Shown piece after piece: positions 24,893 to 33,628 of a DNA stretch of 64,000 nt. Source of the DNA: Hyphomicrobiales bacterium (lineage in GTDB: Bacteria > Pseudomonadota > Alphaproteobacteria > Rhizobiales > OSC116). Below the pieces are notes generated by a model. It did not search any database. It had not been told where the DNA came from and was given only the letters and a program-made list of their open reading frames with translations. Location of the stretch: assembly GCA_013214705.1 (NCBI GenBank), contig JABSRZ010000012.1, positions 1-64,000 of the forward strand. The letters run 5' to 3'. The translations under genes and the position numbers were made by a program. Position 1 is the first letter of the stretch, and each line of letters starts with the position of its first letter.

Positions 24893-25486
24893 ATGAAATA
24901 TTTACCAACATTACTTTTGTCAGCAATTATTGCCCTCAGCGGTGCGGAAATTAGCTTGGCAGCTGGCGGCCACGCAGAAGCCGAACCAGCAGAAACTAGC
25001 CACGTAGAAACCAAGGTTGAAGACGACAAAAACCATGGGGCAAATGTAACTCGTTTGCTAATGCCGATTATGAGCAGCAGTCGAGGTATGGAGCTGTTTG
25101 TTAGCACTGGCTGTGTGGCTTGCCATTCGGTGAATGGGGTTGGTGGGCATGACGCCACGTCTTTAGATGCGCATGATATGGACGAATATATGAACCCGTT
25201 TGATTTGGCGGCTAAAATGTGGCAAATGGCGCCTATGATGATTGCCGCGCAAGAAGAAGCGTTTGGTGAACAAATCTATTTTAGCGGCGATGAATTGGCC
25301 GATATTATTGCGTTTTTACATGATGATAGCCAGCAGCATAAATTTAGCGAAAATGACCTAACACCTGCGGCGTTGAAAATGATGGACCATGGCCATGGCG
25401 TGCAAACGGCGGTGGAACAACATGTTGAAGAAACCGGCCATGTAGAAGAACCTGTGCATGACAATGGTGATGGACATCACGATTGA
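24893..25486 (+). CDS. Mono-haem c-type cytochrome with a His/Asp-rich tail
   Basis: Exported electron carrier of 197 residues. A signal peptide covers about residues 1-24. The single haem site CVACH (C74, C77, H78) lies in a GCVACHSVNGVGG context, and methionines in MWQMAPMM near residue 110 could provide the axial ligand. After residue 150 the tail is rich in histidine, glutamate and aspartate (HGHG, HVEE, DGHHD), which could bind metal ions. AAGGAGAATAAAA precedes the ATG, identical to the leader at the desaturase start. It is flanked by terminators and seems to be a single-gene unit. The redox partner is unknown. Confidence 0.85.
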   Translation: MKYLPTLLLSAIIALSGAEISLAAGGHAEAEPAETSHVETKVEDDKNHGANVTRLLMPIMSSSRGMELFVSTGCVACHSVNGVGGHDATSLDAHDMDEYMNPFDLAAKMWQMAPMMIAAQEEAFGEQIYFSGDELADIIAFLHDDSQQHKFSENDLTPAALKMMDHGHGVQTAVEQHVEETGHVEEPVHDNGDGHHD

Positions 25487-25508
25487 AACCAACGTAAAAG
25501 TGCTAAGG

Positions 25509-25527
25509 GCCAGTTTCGGCTGGCTTT
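25509..25527 (+). terminator. Terminator after the cytochrome c gene
   Basis: GCCAG and CTGGC form a 5-bp stem with a TTTCGG loop and are followed by TTT. It lies 23 bp after the stop, between convergent genes. Confidence 0.5.
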
Positions 25528-25540
25528 ATAGCCAAGCCAC

Positions 25541-27235
25541 TTAGTTTATGGGTTTTGCTGATGTTGGGGGCAACCGCATGGTTGCGCTCAATATTGCGCC
25601 AGATGTTGCTTTATTTATAACCATCAAATGGTTGGCCTTAACCTCTAGCCATTCACTCCAAAAACTTGCCGCTGTTTTATTTTCCAATGGCCATTCTACC
25701 CGGACTTGAGCGGTGGTTGCTGTGCCAATGCCAAAATGGTGCGCAACCGCCATGCCACTAGCGTGTCCGCCGCCAATAGTCACTTCTTGACGTTGTATTT
25801 TATCGCCGGTTTTCACTTCTATCCACGCGCCGATCGCGTTTATATTGCCATTTATATTGGCGTTAACATTGGCGTTATTATCTCCGTTTTTATTATTCAG
25901 CTTAATCGACAGCCAATTGTTTAGCGGTTGGCTTTGTTGTTTGCGGCTTTGGGCAATGTCGTCATGGCCGGCGATTATATTGTCGGTATTTGTGCCCAAA
26001 TTTCTAAACAGGCTCAAACCCTCGTCAACCACCACATGCACAATGTCCAACAGGCCATCGACATTTAAATCTACCACCAACGCCCCACGAGATTTGGCGG
26101 TGCTAAGCAGACCCGCTGGGCCAGCGGCTTCAAAAAATTGACCATTTAATTGTTGTAACAATAGATTATTGGGGTCATTGCGGGCAAAATCGGGCATTTT
26201 ATCGACATTGCCCTTGCTGATAAAAAGGTCGATAAGGCCATCATTATTGACATCGGCAAATTGGGCGTGCCACGCGGTGGATAATAATTTGCCTTCTGCA
26301 TTCCATGGTTTATGGGCGGTGATGCCGAGTTTTACGGCCATGTCTTTATAGGTTGGCTGTTGGCCATCACCAATATGCATTTGTAAATTATTGTTGCCCA
26401 TTGAGGTTAAAAAATAATCCGAATAGCCATCGCCATCAACATCATAATTGGCAATGCCCATGCCCCAAATGTTTAGCTTTTCCCAGCCGTCATGGCTCAC
26501 CCTTAAGGCCTGTTTGCCGGATCGATCCCAATCGGAAAATAGCAATGACAAGGTGCAAAATGCGCCAAGCTTTTGCGGTGCGCCAAATGTGTTAAAATTT
26601 TTGGCTGGCCGGAACAATTTATTGTCGTCACATCTGCCCGCTGGCTTACCTTCGGTTTTACGGTCGAGATAATTGCCGATTGCCAATGTTGGCCATTTTT
26701 GCCCGGCTTCCCAAGTGGCGCTAAACGCTGTCGACCACGCATCGCCGCCGTCAAAATTCCACTGCTCGTTGGCGCGTTCAAACTCGCAATTGCCTAAGCC
26801 TTTAAACAGGATGTTTTCGCCCATCCGCAAAGTCATTAAATCCATCATGCCATCGGCATTTATGTCTATCGGGTAAGCGCCGATGACTTTATCTATTTGT
26901 AGGGTTTGTTGTGAAGAGCGGCTAAATATCAACGCCTTGCCAAGCCCGCTTTGGTTTATATATAAAGCCGCTTTGCTTTGGCCACCGGCGACATATAGCT
27001 CGGGATAATCATCATCATTACAGTCAAATGCGGCCACGCCGCCACCGACTGAATATTCCCACCCGCCATAATAGGCGGTGTCGATGGTCGAAATATAATC
27101 GTCAGTTAAATAGGTCGGAATGGCGATGCCGCTTGGTTCATCGATTAACGGTGAATGCTCATCGGCGGTGGCAAAAGCCCCAGCCGATAAACTAAATGCA
27201 GATAACATAAATGCCGATATAATCAGATGGCGCAA
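25541..27235 (-). CDS. Exported FG-GAP/VCBS repeat protein with ASPIC/UnbV domain (CRTAC1-like)
   Basis: Secreted or periplasmic beta-propeller protein of about 564 residues. A signal peptide ends near residue 24 (SAGAFA). Calcium-loop repeats of the type DxNxDGxxD recur: DCNDDDYPELY, DINADGMMDL, DVDGDGYSDY, DVNNDGLIDL and DLNVDGLLDI. The C-terminal ASPIC/UnbV region includes GGGHASGMAVAHHFGIG. An ATG at 27301 would overlap xylA by 34 bp; TTG 27235 has AGGGGA 6 bases upstream and begins exactly at the signal peptide, so I choose it. It follows xylA by 32 bp and is probably in the xyl transcript. A role in binding or sensing polysaccharide at the cell surface is inference only. Confidence 0.82.
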   Translation of the reverse strand: MRHLIISAFMLSAFSLSAGAFATADEHSPLIDEPSGIAIPTYLTDDYISTIDTAYYGGWEYSVGGGVAAFDCNDDDYPELYVAGGQSKAALYINQSGLGKALIFSRSSQQTLQIDKVIGAYPIDINADGMMDLMTLRMGENILFKGLGNCEFERANEQWNFDGGDAWSTAFSATWEAGQKWPTLAIGNYLDRKTEGKPAGRCDDNKLFRPAKNFNTFGAPQKLGAFCTLSLLFSDWDRSGKQALRVSHDGWEKLNIWGMGIANYDVDGDGYSDYFLTSMGNNNLQMHIGDGQQPTYKDMAVKLGITAHKPWNAEGKLLSTAWHAQFADVNNDGLIDLFISKGNVDKMPDFARNDPNNLLLQQLNGQFFEAAGPAGLLSTAKSRGALVVDLNVDGLLDIVHVVVDEGLSLFRNLGTNTDNIIAGHDDIAQSRKQQSQPLNNWLSIKLNNKNGDNNANVNANINGNINAIGAWIEVKTGDKIQRQEVTIGGGHASGMAVAHHFGIGTATTAQVRVEWPLENKTAASFWSEWLEVKANHLMVINKATSGAILSATMRLPPTSAKPIN

Positions 27236-27267
27236 AACCACTCCCCTACTTTTGCTAAACCGACTTT

Positions 27268-28581
27268 TTAGACAAAACGGTTCACTTGGTTTTCGAACCA
27301 TTCTTGCTTGCCAGACCGTGGTTGCGGGTCAATTTGTTGATTTTCAGCTATGTCGGCCAACGCGTCAAGTGACAATTCACCCGCCAAGATTTTTTTGCCC
27401 AAATCGCCATCCCAACCGGCATAACGCTCATCAACGGCTTTTTGTAATGAGCCATCTGCTAGCATAGCGGTGGCGTTTAACAACGCCCGGGCGCAAACAT
27501 CCATGCCGCCAATATGGCCGTGGAACAGGTCGACATCATCGACCGATTGACGGCGCACTTTGGCATCAAAATTAATGCCGCCGCTGCCCAAACCACCGGC
27601 TTTTAGAATGGCATACATGGCCAATGTGGTGTCTGGCACATTGTTGGGGAATTGGTCTGTATCCCAGCCAGATTGCATATCACCTCTATTCATATCGATA
27701 GAGCCAAGCAAGCCATTGCTAGCTGCATAGGTAATTTCATGCTCAAAACTATGGCCAGCCAAGGTGGCGTGGTTGGCTTCGAGGTTTAGTTTAACTTCAT
27801 TTTCTAGGCCATGTTGTTGCAAAAAGGCATGCACGCTTTGGGCATCATAATCATATTGATGTTTGGTAGGTTCTTGCGGTTTTGGCTCAAGTAAAATTGC
27901 GCCTTTAAAGCCGATTTTATGTTTATGCTCAACCACCATGTTTAAAAAACGCCCCATTTGAGCCGATTCGCGACTCCAATCGGTATTTAGCAGAGTTTCA
28001 TAACCTTCGCGGCCACCCCAAAGCACATAGTTTTCGCCGCCCAATTTGTGGGTTAGGTTAAACACTTGGCGCACTTGGGCGGCGCAATATGTTACCACAT
28101 CTGGGTCGGGGTTGGAGGCCGCGCCAGACATATAGCGCCGGTGGCTAAACATATTGGCGGTGCCCCATAGTAGTTTCATGCCAGTTTCTTGCTGTTTTTG
28201 CGCCAATCTATCGCCCATATGCTCAAGATTTTTCATAGTTTCGGCCAATGTTGCGCCTTCTGGCGATACATCGCGGTCATGGAAGCAATAATATGGCACG
28301 CCTAATTTTTTAAAAAATTCAAACGCCACATCCATTTTCAGCTCAGCTTCGGCCATAGGGTCGCCGCCAGCCATCCACGGGCGCATTAAGGTTTGAGCGC
28401 CAAATGGGTCGCCACCCGGCCACGAAAATGTATGCCAATAACAAGCGGCAAACCGCAAATGTTCGGCCATGGTTTTGCCCATAACCATTTGGCTAGGGTC
28501 ATAATATTTAAACGCTAGGTCATTTGTGCTGTCCTTGCCTTCAAATTTTATATAGCCAACATTGTTAAAATATTCAGTCAT
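27268..28581 (-). CDS. xylA: Xylose isomerase
   Basis: Converts D-xylose to D-xylulose; a metal-dependent TIM-barrel enzyme of 437 residues, the class II length. The active-site pattern [13 protein letters not shown] near residue 97 holds the catalytic histidine and aspartate, [18 protein letters not shown] near residue 228 the metal-binding glutamate and lysine, and [16 protein letters not shown] near residue 265 further ligands. It starts 32 bp after xylB and is followed closely by the ASPIC/UnbV gene. The divergent LacI-family protein probably controls the transcript. Confidence 0.95.
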   Translation of the reverse strand: MTEYFNNVGYIKFEGKDSTNDLAFKYYDPSQMVMGKTMAEHLRFAACYWHTFSWPGGDPFGAQTLMRPWMAGGDPMAEAELKMDVAFEFFKKLGVPYYCFHDRDVSPEGATLAETMKNLEHMGDRLAQKQQETGMKLLWGTANMFSHRRYMSGAASNPDPDVVTYCAAQVRQVFNLTHKLGGENYVLWGGREGYETLLNTDWSRESAQMGRFLNMVVEHKHKIGFKGAILLEPKPQEPTKHQYDYDAQSVHAFLQQHGLENEVKLNLEANHATLAGHSFEHEITYAASNGLLGSIDMNRGDMQSGWDTDQFPNNVPDTTLAMYAILKAGGLGSGGINFDAKVRRQSVDDVDLFHGHIGGMDVCARALLNATAMLADGSLQKAVDERYAGWDGDLGKKILAGELSLDALADIAENQQIDPQPRSGKQEWFENQVNRFV

Positions 28582-28613
28582 TCTACATCTCCTGTTTTTA
28601 ATTTCTAATTTAT

Positions 28614-30080
28614 CTAAATTGCAAATTCTGGTTTTAAAATTGTGTATAAACGCCGGAAACGCGCTAGGCGGGTTTGGTAATATTCGCGCTTTGCGGCATC
28701 GGGTTTGACTATGGTTTTAACTTTGGGGGCGGTGCAAATGTCAGCTGGGTCTTCGTTAGTTAGCGCTAAACGCGCCAAGCGGGCTGCGCCAAATGCGGGG
28801 CCGACTTCGCCGCCTTCATTATAAGTTAGTTCAAGTTCTAAAGTGTCAGCCAATATTTGCCCCCAAAATTCTGAACGCGAGCCGCCACCAATAACTGACA
28901 CATGGTCTATTTTTGCGCCGGCGCTTAACATGCTGTCTAGGCCATCGGCAAAACAAAATGCCACCCCTTCTAACACGGCACGGCCAAACGCAGCGCGGTC
29001 GGTATCTGGCGTCAGGCCAAAGAAAACGCCCATCGCATTGGGGTCATTATGTGGGGTGCGCTCGCCGCTTAAATAGGGCAAAAATATTAATTTGCTATTG
29101 TCATCAATCGGCGCTGCGGCAATCTCGTCAATCAACGCACCTTCGCTTTGGGCATGGGTTAATTTGGTCACCCATGTCAGGCAGCTGGCGGCGTTTAACA
29201 TCACACTCATCTGATGCCAAACATTGGGGATGGCGTGGCAGAAGGCATGCACAGCGGCATCTGGGTTGGGCGAATATTTGTCATTACATAAAAAGATAAC
29301 CCCCGATGTGCCTAACGATAAAAACGCTTGCCCAGCTTTAATCACCCCGATGCCAATTGCCCCGCCGGCATTGTCGCCTGCGCCACCGGCCAAAATAACA
29401 TTATTTGCCATGCCAAATTGCTTGGCTAATTCTGGCTTTAAGGTGCCAGCTGGTTCAGAACCCTCGACCAAGCGCGGCATGTGGTTTTGGTTTAAACCAG
29501 TTGCGGCCAATAACTTATCCGACCATGCGCGCGCGCCAACATCTAACCATAATGTGCCAGCGGCATCCGACATTTCAGAAAAATATTCGCCAGTTAATTT
29601 ATAGGCAATATAATCTTTAGGCAGCAAAACCTTGGCCAGTTTGGCAAATATTTCCGGTTCATTTTTGGCCACCCATAACAGTTTTGGCGCGGTGAAACCG
29701 GGGAAGGCAATGTTGCCAGAAATTTTGCGTAAGTCTGGCTCTAGCGCTTCTAACTCTTTGCATTCAGCGGCGCTACGGCCGTCATTCCACAATATTGCGG
29801 GGCGCAAAACCTCGCCATCTGCATCTAATAATGTCGCACCATGCATGTGGCCGGCGAGGCCAATGGCTTTCACTTGCGCCATTTGCTCTGGCTGTTGTTG
29901 GTGCAATTGTGCCAAGGTATCGCAGGTAGCTGCCCACCAATCGGCTGGGTTTTGTTCTGACCATAAGGGTTTTGGCCGGCTGGCACTAAGTGGGGCATCG
30001 GCTTGGGCAATGATGTTTTGTTGCGCATCGCATAAAACCGCCTTGATGCCAGACGTGCCAATGTCTAATCCTAAATACAT
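28614..30080 (-). CDS. xylB: Xylulokinase
   Basis: Phosphorylates D-xylulose to xylulose 5-phosphate for the pentose phosphate pathway. FGGY kinase of 488 residues. The N-terminal phosphate loop [23 protein letters not shown] near residue 76 with ILWNDGR near residue 97, and [11 protein letters not shown] near residue 253 are typical of Xyl[14 protein letters not shown] holds the catalytic aspartate. It is the first gene of the xylB-xylA unit, which is divergent from the LacI-type regulator. Confidence 0.94.
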   Translation of the reverse strand: MYLGLDIGTSGIKAVLCDAQQNIIAQADAPLSASRPKPLWSEQNPADWWAATCDTLAQLHQQQPEQMAQVKAIGLAGHMHGATLLDADGEVLRPAILWNDGRSAAECKELEALEPDLRKISGNIAFPGFTAPKLLWVAKNEPEIFAKLAKVLLPKDYIAYKLTGEYFSEMSDAAGTLWLDVGARAWSDKLLAATGLNQNHMPRLVEGSEPAGTLKPELAKQFGMANNVILAGGAGDNAGGAIGIGVIKAGQAFLSLGTSGVIFLCNDKYSPNPDAAVHAFCHAIPNVWHQMSVMLNAASCLTWVTKLTHAQSEGALIDEIAAAPIDDNSKLIFLPYLSGERTPHNDPNAMGVFFGLTPDTDRAAFGRAVLEGVAFCFADGLDSMLSAGAKIDHVSVIGGGSRSEFWGQILADTLELELTYNEGGEVGPAFGAARLARLALTNEDPADICTAPKVKTIVKPDAAKREYYQTRLARFRRLYTILKPEFAI

Positions 30081-30190
30081 GATAGCTTCCCTATTAAATT
30101 TTTGATGTATTTTTGATGGGTTTCACCTCAATTGTCAAATCAATTCTAGATTCAATATTTTTTCAGCAAACCTGTGTATATCGCGTTTTA

Positions 30191-30239
30191 TGTAGATAAA
30201 TAGACTTGTTTGGTTAGATTGTAGATAATTATATTTACA
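30191..30239. promoter_or_regulatory. Repeated TGTAGATAA sites between xylB and the LacI-type regulator
   Basis: TGTAGATAA occurs at 30191 and 30220, 29 bp apart. The second copy opens an imperfect palindrome, 30220-30239, with arms of the form TGTAnATA and TATnTACA. This is the only clear symmetry in the divergent 206-bp spacer and is a candidate operator for the local regulator, acting on both directions. Confidence 0.45.
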
Positions 30240-30286
30240 CAAATGGGTTTGAATGCCATCATGTTTGTGGATAAATCAATTAGCTA

Positions 30287-31333
30287 ATGAGGTGTTTTTT
30301 GTCAAAAGTTTGGGCCAAACAATCGGACATTGCGCGCGAAGCTGGCGTTAGCTTGGCGACGGTCGATAGGGTGTTAAATGGCCGCAGCGGCGTGAATGTG
30401 CAAACCGCCAAAAAAGTCTGGGAGGCGATAGACCGCCTGCAAGGCCAAAATATCAAAATTCAAAAAGTGGCGCATAAACCGCTAAAACTAGATGTGGTGC
30501 TGCCCGATGGCAGTGGCAGTTTTTTAAACCTGCTGGCCGAGCGCGTGGCGGTGATAGGCGAGGAATTATTGCGCGATGGCATAACTGTGCGCACCCACCG
30601 GGTGCCAAGTTTTGCGCCACAAATATTGGCCGAAAAATTACGCGAAATTGGCAAAACCAACACCGATGGCATTGCGGTTATGCCGCTTGAAGATCCGTTT
30701 GTGCGCGAGGCGGTGAATAATTTATGCGACCAAGGCGTACCGGTGGTAACATTGGTTTCCAGCCTTTCGACCCAGCGCACCATTGGCCATGTGGGGCTTA
30801 ACAACCGTGCCGCTGGCCGCACGGCGGCGCATTTGGTGGCGCTGCATTTGCAGGGCAAAGCTGGCACAGTCGGGCTGTTTAAAGGCAGCCATAGCCTTAT
30901 TTATTCTGACCATCAAGAGCGTGAACTTGGCTTTGTGACCGCATTGCATGAATATGCACCGCAGTTAAAAGTCTCCAATAGTTGGGAGATTCAGAACGAC
31001 CATGAAGCGGCTTATAAGCATACATGTGAGATTATCAAAAAAGACCATGATATTCTGGCCATATACAGCGTTGGCAGTGGGTTGCGCGGCATTGGCCAAG
31101 CGTTAATAGATTGCAATAGACAAGATGACATTGTCTGTGTTGGGCATGATTTGACCGATTATTCACGCGAATTATTGCTGAACGGCACAATCAACGCGGT
31201 GATAGATCAAGATGTGAACCAAGAAGCCAGAAATGCCTTGCGGTTGCTGATATTGCAGCATCGAGGCAGTGAAAATAGCCACCCATTGGGTGACATAAAA
31301 ACCGAAATTTATTTACGAGACAATTTACCTTAA
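30287..31333 (+). CDS. LacI family regulator, probably of xylose genes
   Basis: Repressor-type protein of up to 348 residues. The helix-turn-helix KQSDIAREAGVSLATVDRVLNG is at the N-terminus, and a type-I periplasmic-binding-like sensor domain follows from about residue 65, with an EAYKH-like helix and VGHDLTDYSRELLL near residue 285. ATG 30287 has no ribosome binding site; TTG 30299 has GAGGTG four bases upstream, so the protein may begin at SKVWAKQSD. It is divergent from xylB and lies 11 bp upstream of galM, so it probably regulates xylose uptake or use and is cotranscribed with the epimerase gene. Confidence 0.88.
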   Translation: MRCFLSKVWAKQSDIAREAGVSLATVDRVLNGRSGVNVQTAKKVWEAIDRLQGQNIKIQKVAHKPLKLDVVLPDGSGSFLNLLAERVAVIGEELLRDGITVRTHRVPSFAPQILAEKLREIGKTNTDGIAVMPLEDPFVREAVNNLCDQGVPVVTLVSSLSTQRTIGHVGLNNRAAGRTAAHLVALHLQGKAGTVGLFKGSHSLIYSDHQERELGFVTALHEYAPQLKVSNSWEIQNDHEAAYKHTCEIIKKDHDILAIYSVGSGLRGIGQALIDCNRQDDIVCVGHDLTDYSRELLLNGTINAVIDQDVNQEARNALRLLILQHRGSENSHPLGDIKTEIYLRDNLP

Positions 31334-31344
31334 GAGGGCAAAAT

Positions 31345-32442
31345 ATGACAACATCTATAGATGTTAAACCTTTTGGCACCAGCCAAGATGGCAAAAAAGT
31401 TGAATTTTTTAGCTTGGATAGCGGCAATGGCTGCGTGGTTGGCTTATGCAGCTATGGCGCGACCATAAGCAGTGTGCGTTATGCCGACAAGTTTGGCAAA
31501 ATAGACGAGATTAACTTTGGCTTTGACGATCTGGCCAGCTATGAAGCACACACCAGCAGCATGGGCGTTACTGTGGGGCGTTATGCCAACCGCATTAAAA
31601 ATGCACAGTTTATGCTGAATGGCGAGGTTATAAAGCTAGATAAAAACAGCAAGAATGTGCACAGCGCCCATGGCGGGTTTAAAGGCTTTGGCAACCAAGT
31701 GTTTACCGCAGAAATTGTAGAAACCGCGCAAGGCAAGGGGGGTAAGAGGGGCAAGGGGGTTAAATTTACCTATATTAGCGCCGATGGCGAAGGCGGCTAC
31801 CCGGGGGAGCTGACAATATCTGTGACTTATTATTTATCGGCCGATAATATATTGCGGTTTGAGTATGATGCGGTGTCGAGCCAAGATACCTTTATCAATA
31901 TCACCAATCATGCTTATTTTAATTTAGACGGCATTGCGGCAGATGGCAGCACAAATGTTAACGATCATGAAATTCAAATCAATAGCGGGTTTATCACGCC
32001 GTTAGATGCCGATAGCGTTTGCACCGGCGAGGTGAGACCGGTGGACAATAGCCCATTTGATTTGCGCCAACTCAGCCGCATTGGCAATGGCATAGAAAAC
32101 CCCGATGAGCTGATGAAAGCGGTTAATGGAGGCTATGACATTAGCTATATTTTGGGCGCAGATGACGGGCAGATGAAAGACGCAGCCTATGTGCAAAGTG
32201 CAAAATCTGGCCGCGCGATGAAAGTGGCCACCACCCAGCCATGTTTGCAATTATACAGCAATGCCAATTTACGCGAAACCTTGTTGCGCGGTGGCAAAAG
32301 CGTGTTTAAAGATGCGGGTTTTTGTTTGGAGGCGCAAGATTACCCCAATGGGCCAAACATTGCGCATTTTCCTACCCGGCCTGTTAGAGCGGGTGAAAAA
32401 TATCATCAGGTTATTGAATATCAATTTATAACCCTCAGCTGA
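31345..32442 (+). CDS. galM: Aldose 1-epimerase (mutarotase)
   Basis: Interconverts alpha and beta anomers of aldoses. It is 365 residues long. The family motifs are clear: GVTVGRYANRI near residue 75, HSAHGG near residue 108 with a conserved histidine, and the catalytic ITNHAYFNLDG near residue 190. LCLEAQDYPNGPN-like sequence near the end (CLEAQDYPNGPN) holds the catalytic glutamate. A short glycine/lysine stretch, GKGGKRGKG, is inserted near residue 130. GAGGG precedes the ATG. Cotranscription with the LacI-type regulator and divergence from xylA/xylB suggest that it serves xylose anomers. Confidence 0.93.
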   Translation: MTTSIDVKPFGTSQDGKKVEFFSLDSGNGCVVGLCSYGATISSVRYADKFGKIDEINFGFDDLASYEAHTSSMGVTVGRYANRIKNAQFMLNGEVIKLDKNSKNVHSAHGGFKGFGNQVFTAEIVETAQGKGGKRGKGVKFTYISADGEGGYPGELTISVTYYLSADNILRFEYDAVSSQDTFINITNHAYFNLDGIAADGSTNVNDHEIQINSGFITPLDADSVCTGEVRPVDNSPFDLRQLSRIGNGIENPDELMKAVNGGYDISYILGADDGQMKDAAYVQSAKSGRAMKVATTQPCLQLYSNANLRETLLRGGKSVFKDAGFCLEAQDYPNGPNIAHFPTRPVRAGEKYHQVIEYQFITLS

Positions 32443-32498
32443 TCTATTTATTGCTAATAATTCTTAATAGCATATAATGTAAGAATTGGGAACTTATA

Positions 32499-32732
32499 AT
32501 GAAATTATTTCAAAAATCAGCAAAATATATCATCGCCTATTTGGCGATTAAATGGTTTTTTATCCTGGTGGTTGGCTGGCAAATTTCCAAAACCGATTGG
32601 TTTAAGGATTATTATGCCAATGACTATGCAGCTTGGCATTTGCTCATCGTGCCAGCGACGTTAATGCCAATAATATTATTCATTAGACATATCAAATCTA
32701 AAGCCAAAGCCGCGGGTATAGCGGTTAAATGA
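32499..32732 (+). CDS. Small membrane protein of unknown function
   Basis: Protein of 77 residues with two hydrophobic segments (about residues 10-28 and 45-62) and a basic C-terminus. GGGA lies some 8-10 bases before the ATG. I do not recognise a family. It stands alone between galM and the TauE/SafE gene. Confidence 0.6.
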   Translation: MKLFQKSAKYIIAYLAIKWFFILVVGWQISKTDWFKDYYANDYAAWHLLIVPATLMPIILFIRHIKSKAKAAGIAVK

Positions 32733-32835
32733 CGGTAATTGATAGCTAAAAACTTGTGCCATATATTTAAAGCTAGACCAATATGTCTCGCCTATGCTAA
32801 CACGTATTAACGTTAACTAGCTGACAAATTTTTTC

Positions 32836-33624
32836 ATGGAATATCTAACAAATCCAATATTTTACCTATTGGCGGTGCCAGCCATATTAATCATCGGCCT
32901 CAGCAAAGGTGGCTTTGGCGGGGGGCTGGGTGTGGTGGCTGTGCCGCTTATCGCGTTTATTATGCCGGTTAGCACCGCCGCCGGCATTATGTTGCCAATT
33001 TTGGTGGTTATGGATTTTCTAGGCATTTGGGCATTTCGTAATAAATGGGATGCAAAAATACTTTACATTCTCATCCCGGCAGCGTTTATCGGCATTGTTA
33101 TCGGTTCGTTTAGTTTTGAATATTTGCACGAGGCGTGGGTGCGGTTGATCACCGGCTTAATCGCCACCATGTTTGCGGCTAAATATTTCATCGAAAAATA
33201 TAAACTATCTAAAGGTGTAGATTTGGTGCCGTCCAAACCCTTTGGCCGTCTGGCGGGTTATTTTTGGGGCAGCGTTGGCGGGTTTACAAGTTTTGTGGCG
33301 CATGCTGGTGGGCCGCCGGTAGATGCTTATTTGCTAAGTCAGCGGTTCGAAAAAACTATTTTTCAGGCCACGACGGTGTTTTTCTTCACTTTTGTGAATA
33401 TTGTCAAACTCGTACCCTATACGTTGATTGGCCAATTTGATGGTGATAATTTGTGGGTTTCGGCGGTATTAATGCCGCTTGCACCCATCGGTATGTGGGT
33501 GGGTATAAAATTACATTATAGCGTTTCGCCCAAGCATTTTTACACCATTTGCTATTCGTTTTTGCTGGTCGCGGGGGTAAAACTCATATCCGACTGGGTG
33601 GTTTATTTTGTTGAAATAATATGA
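32836..33624 (+). CDS. TauE/SafE family membrane permease
   Basis: Integral membrane protein of 262 residues with about eight hydrophobic segments. Two family-type glycine-rich regions are visible: GLSKGGFGGGLGVVAVPL near residue 22 and a second repeat with GSVGGFTSFVAHAGGPPVD near residue 150, the internal duplication expected for the family. Members export sulfite, sulfoacetate or similar anions. The gene converges with the RND pump gene, with only four bases between stops. The substrate is unknown; a sulfatase-superfamily gene lies 8 kb away but is not clearly linked. Confidence 0.88.
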   Translation: MEYLTNPIFYLLAVPAILIIGLSKGGFGGGLGVVAVPLIAFIMPVSTAAGIMLPILVVMDFLGIWAFRNKWDAKILYILIPAAFIGIVIGSFSFEYLHEAWVRLITGLIATMFAAKYFIEKYKLSKGVDLVPSKPFGRLAGYFWGSVGGFTSFVAHAGGPPVDAYLLSQRFEKTIFQATTVFFFTFVNIVKLVPYTLIGQFDGDNLWVSAVLMPLAPIGMWVGIKLHYSVSPKHFYTICYSFLLVAGVKLISDWVVYFVEII

Positions 33625-33628
33625 GATT

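Noticed and set aside
27236-27301. Longer ASPIC/UnbV protein starting at ATG 27301
   Set aside because: It would overlap xylA and add 22 residues before the signal peptide; TTG 27235 has a well-placed ribosome binding site.
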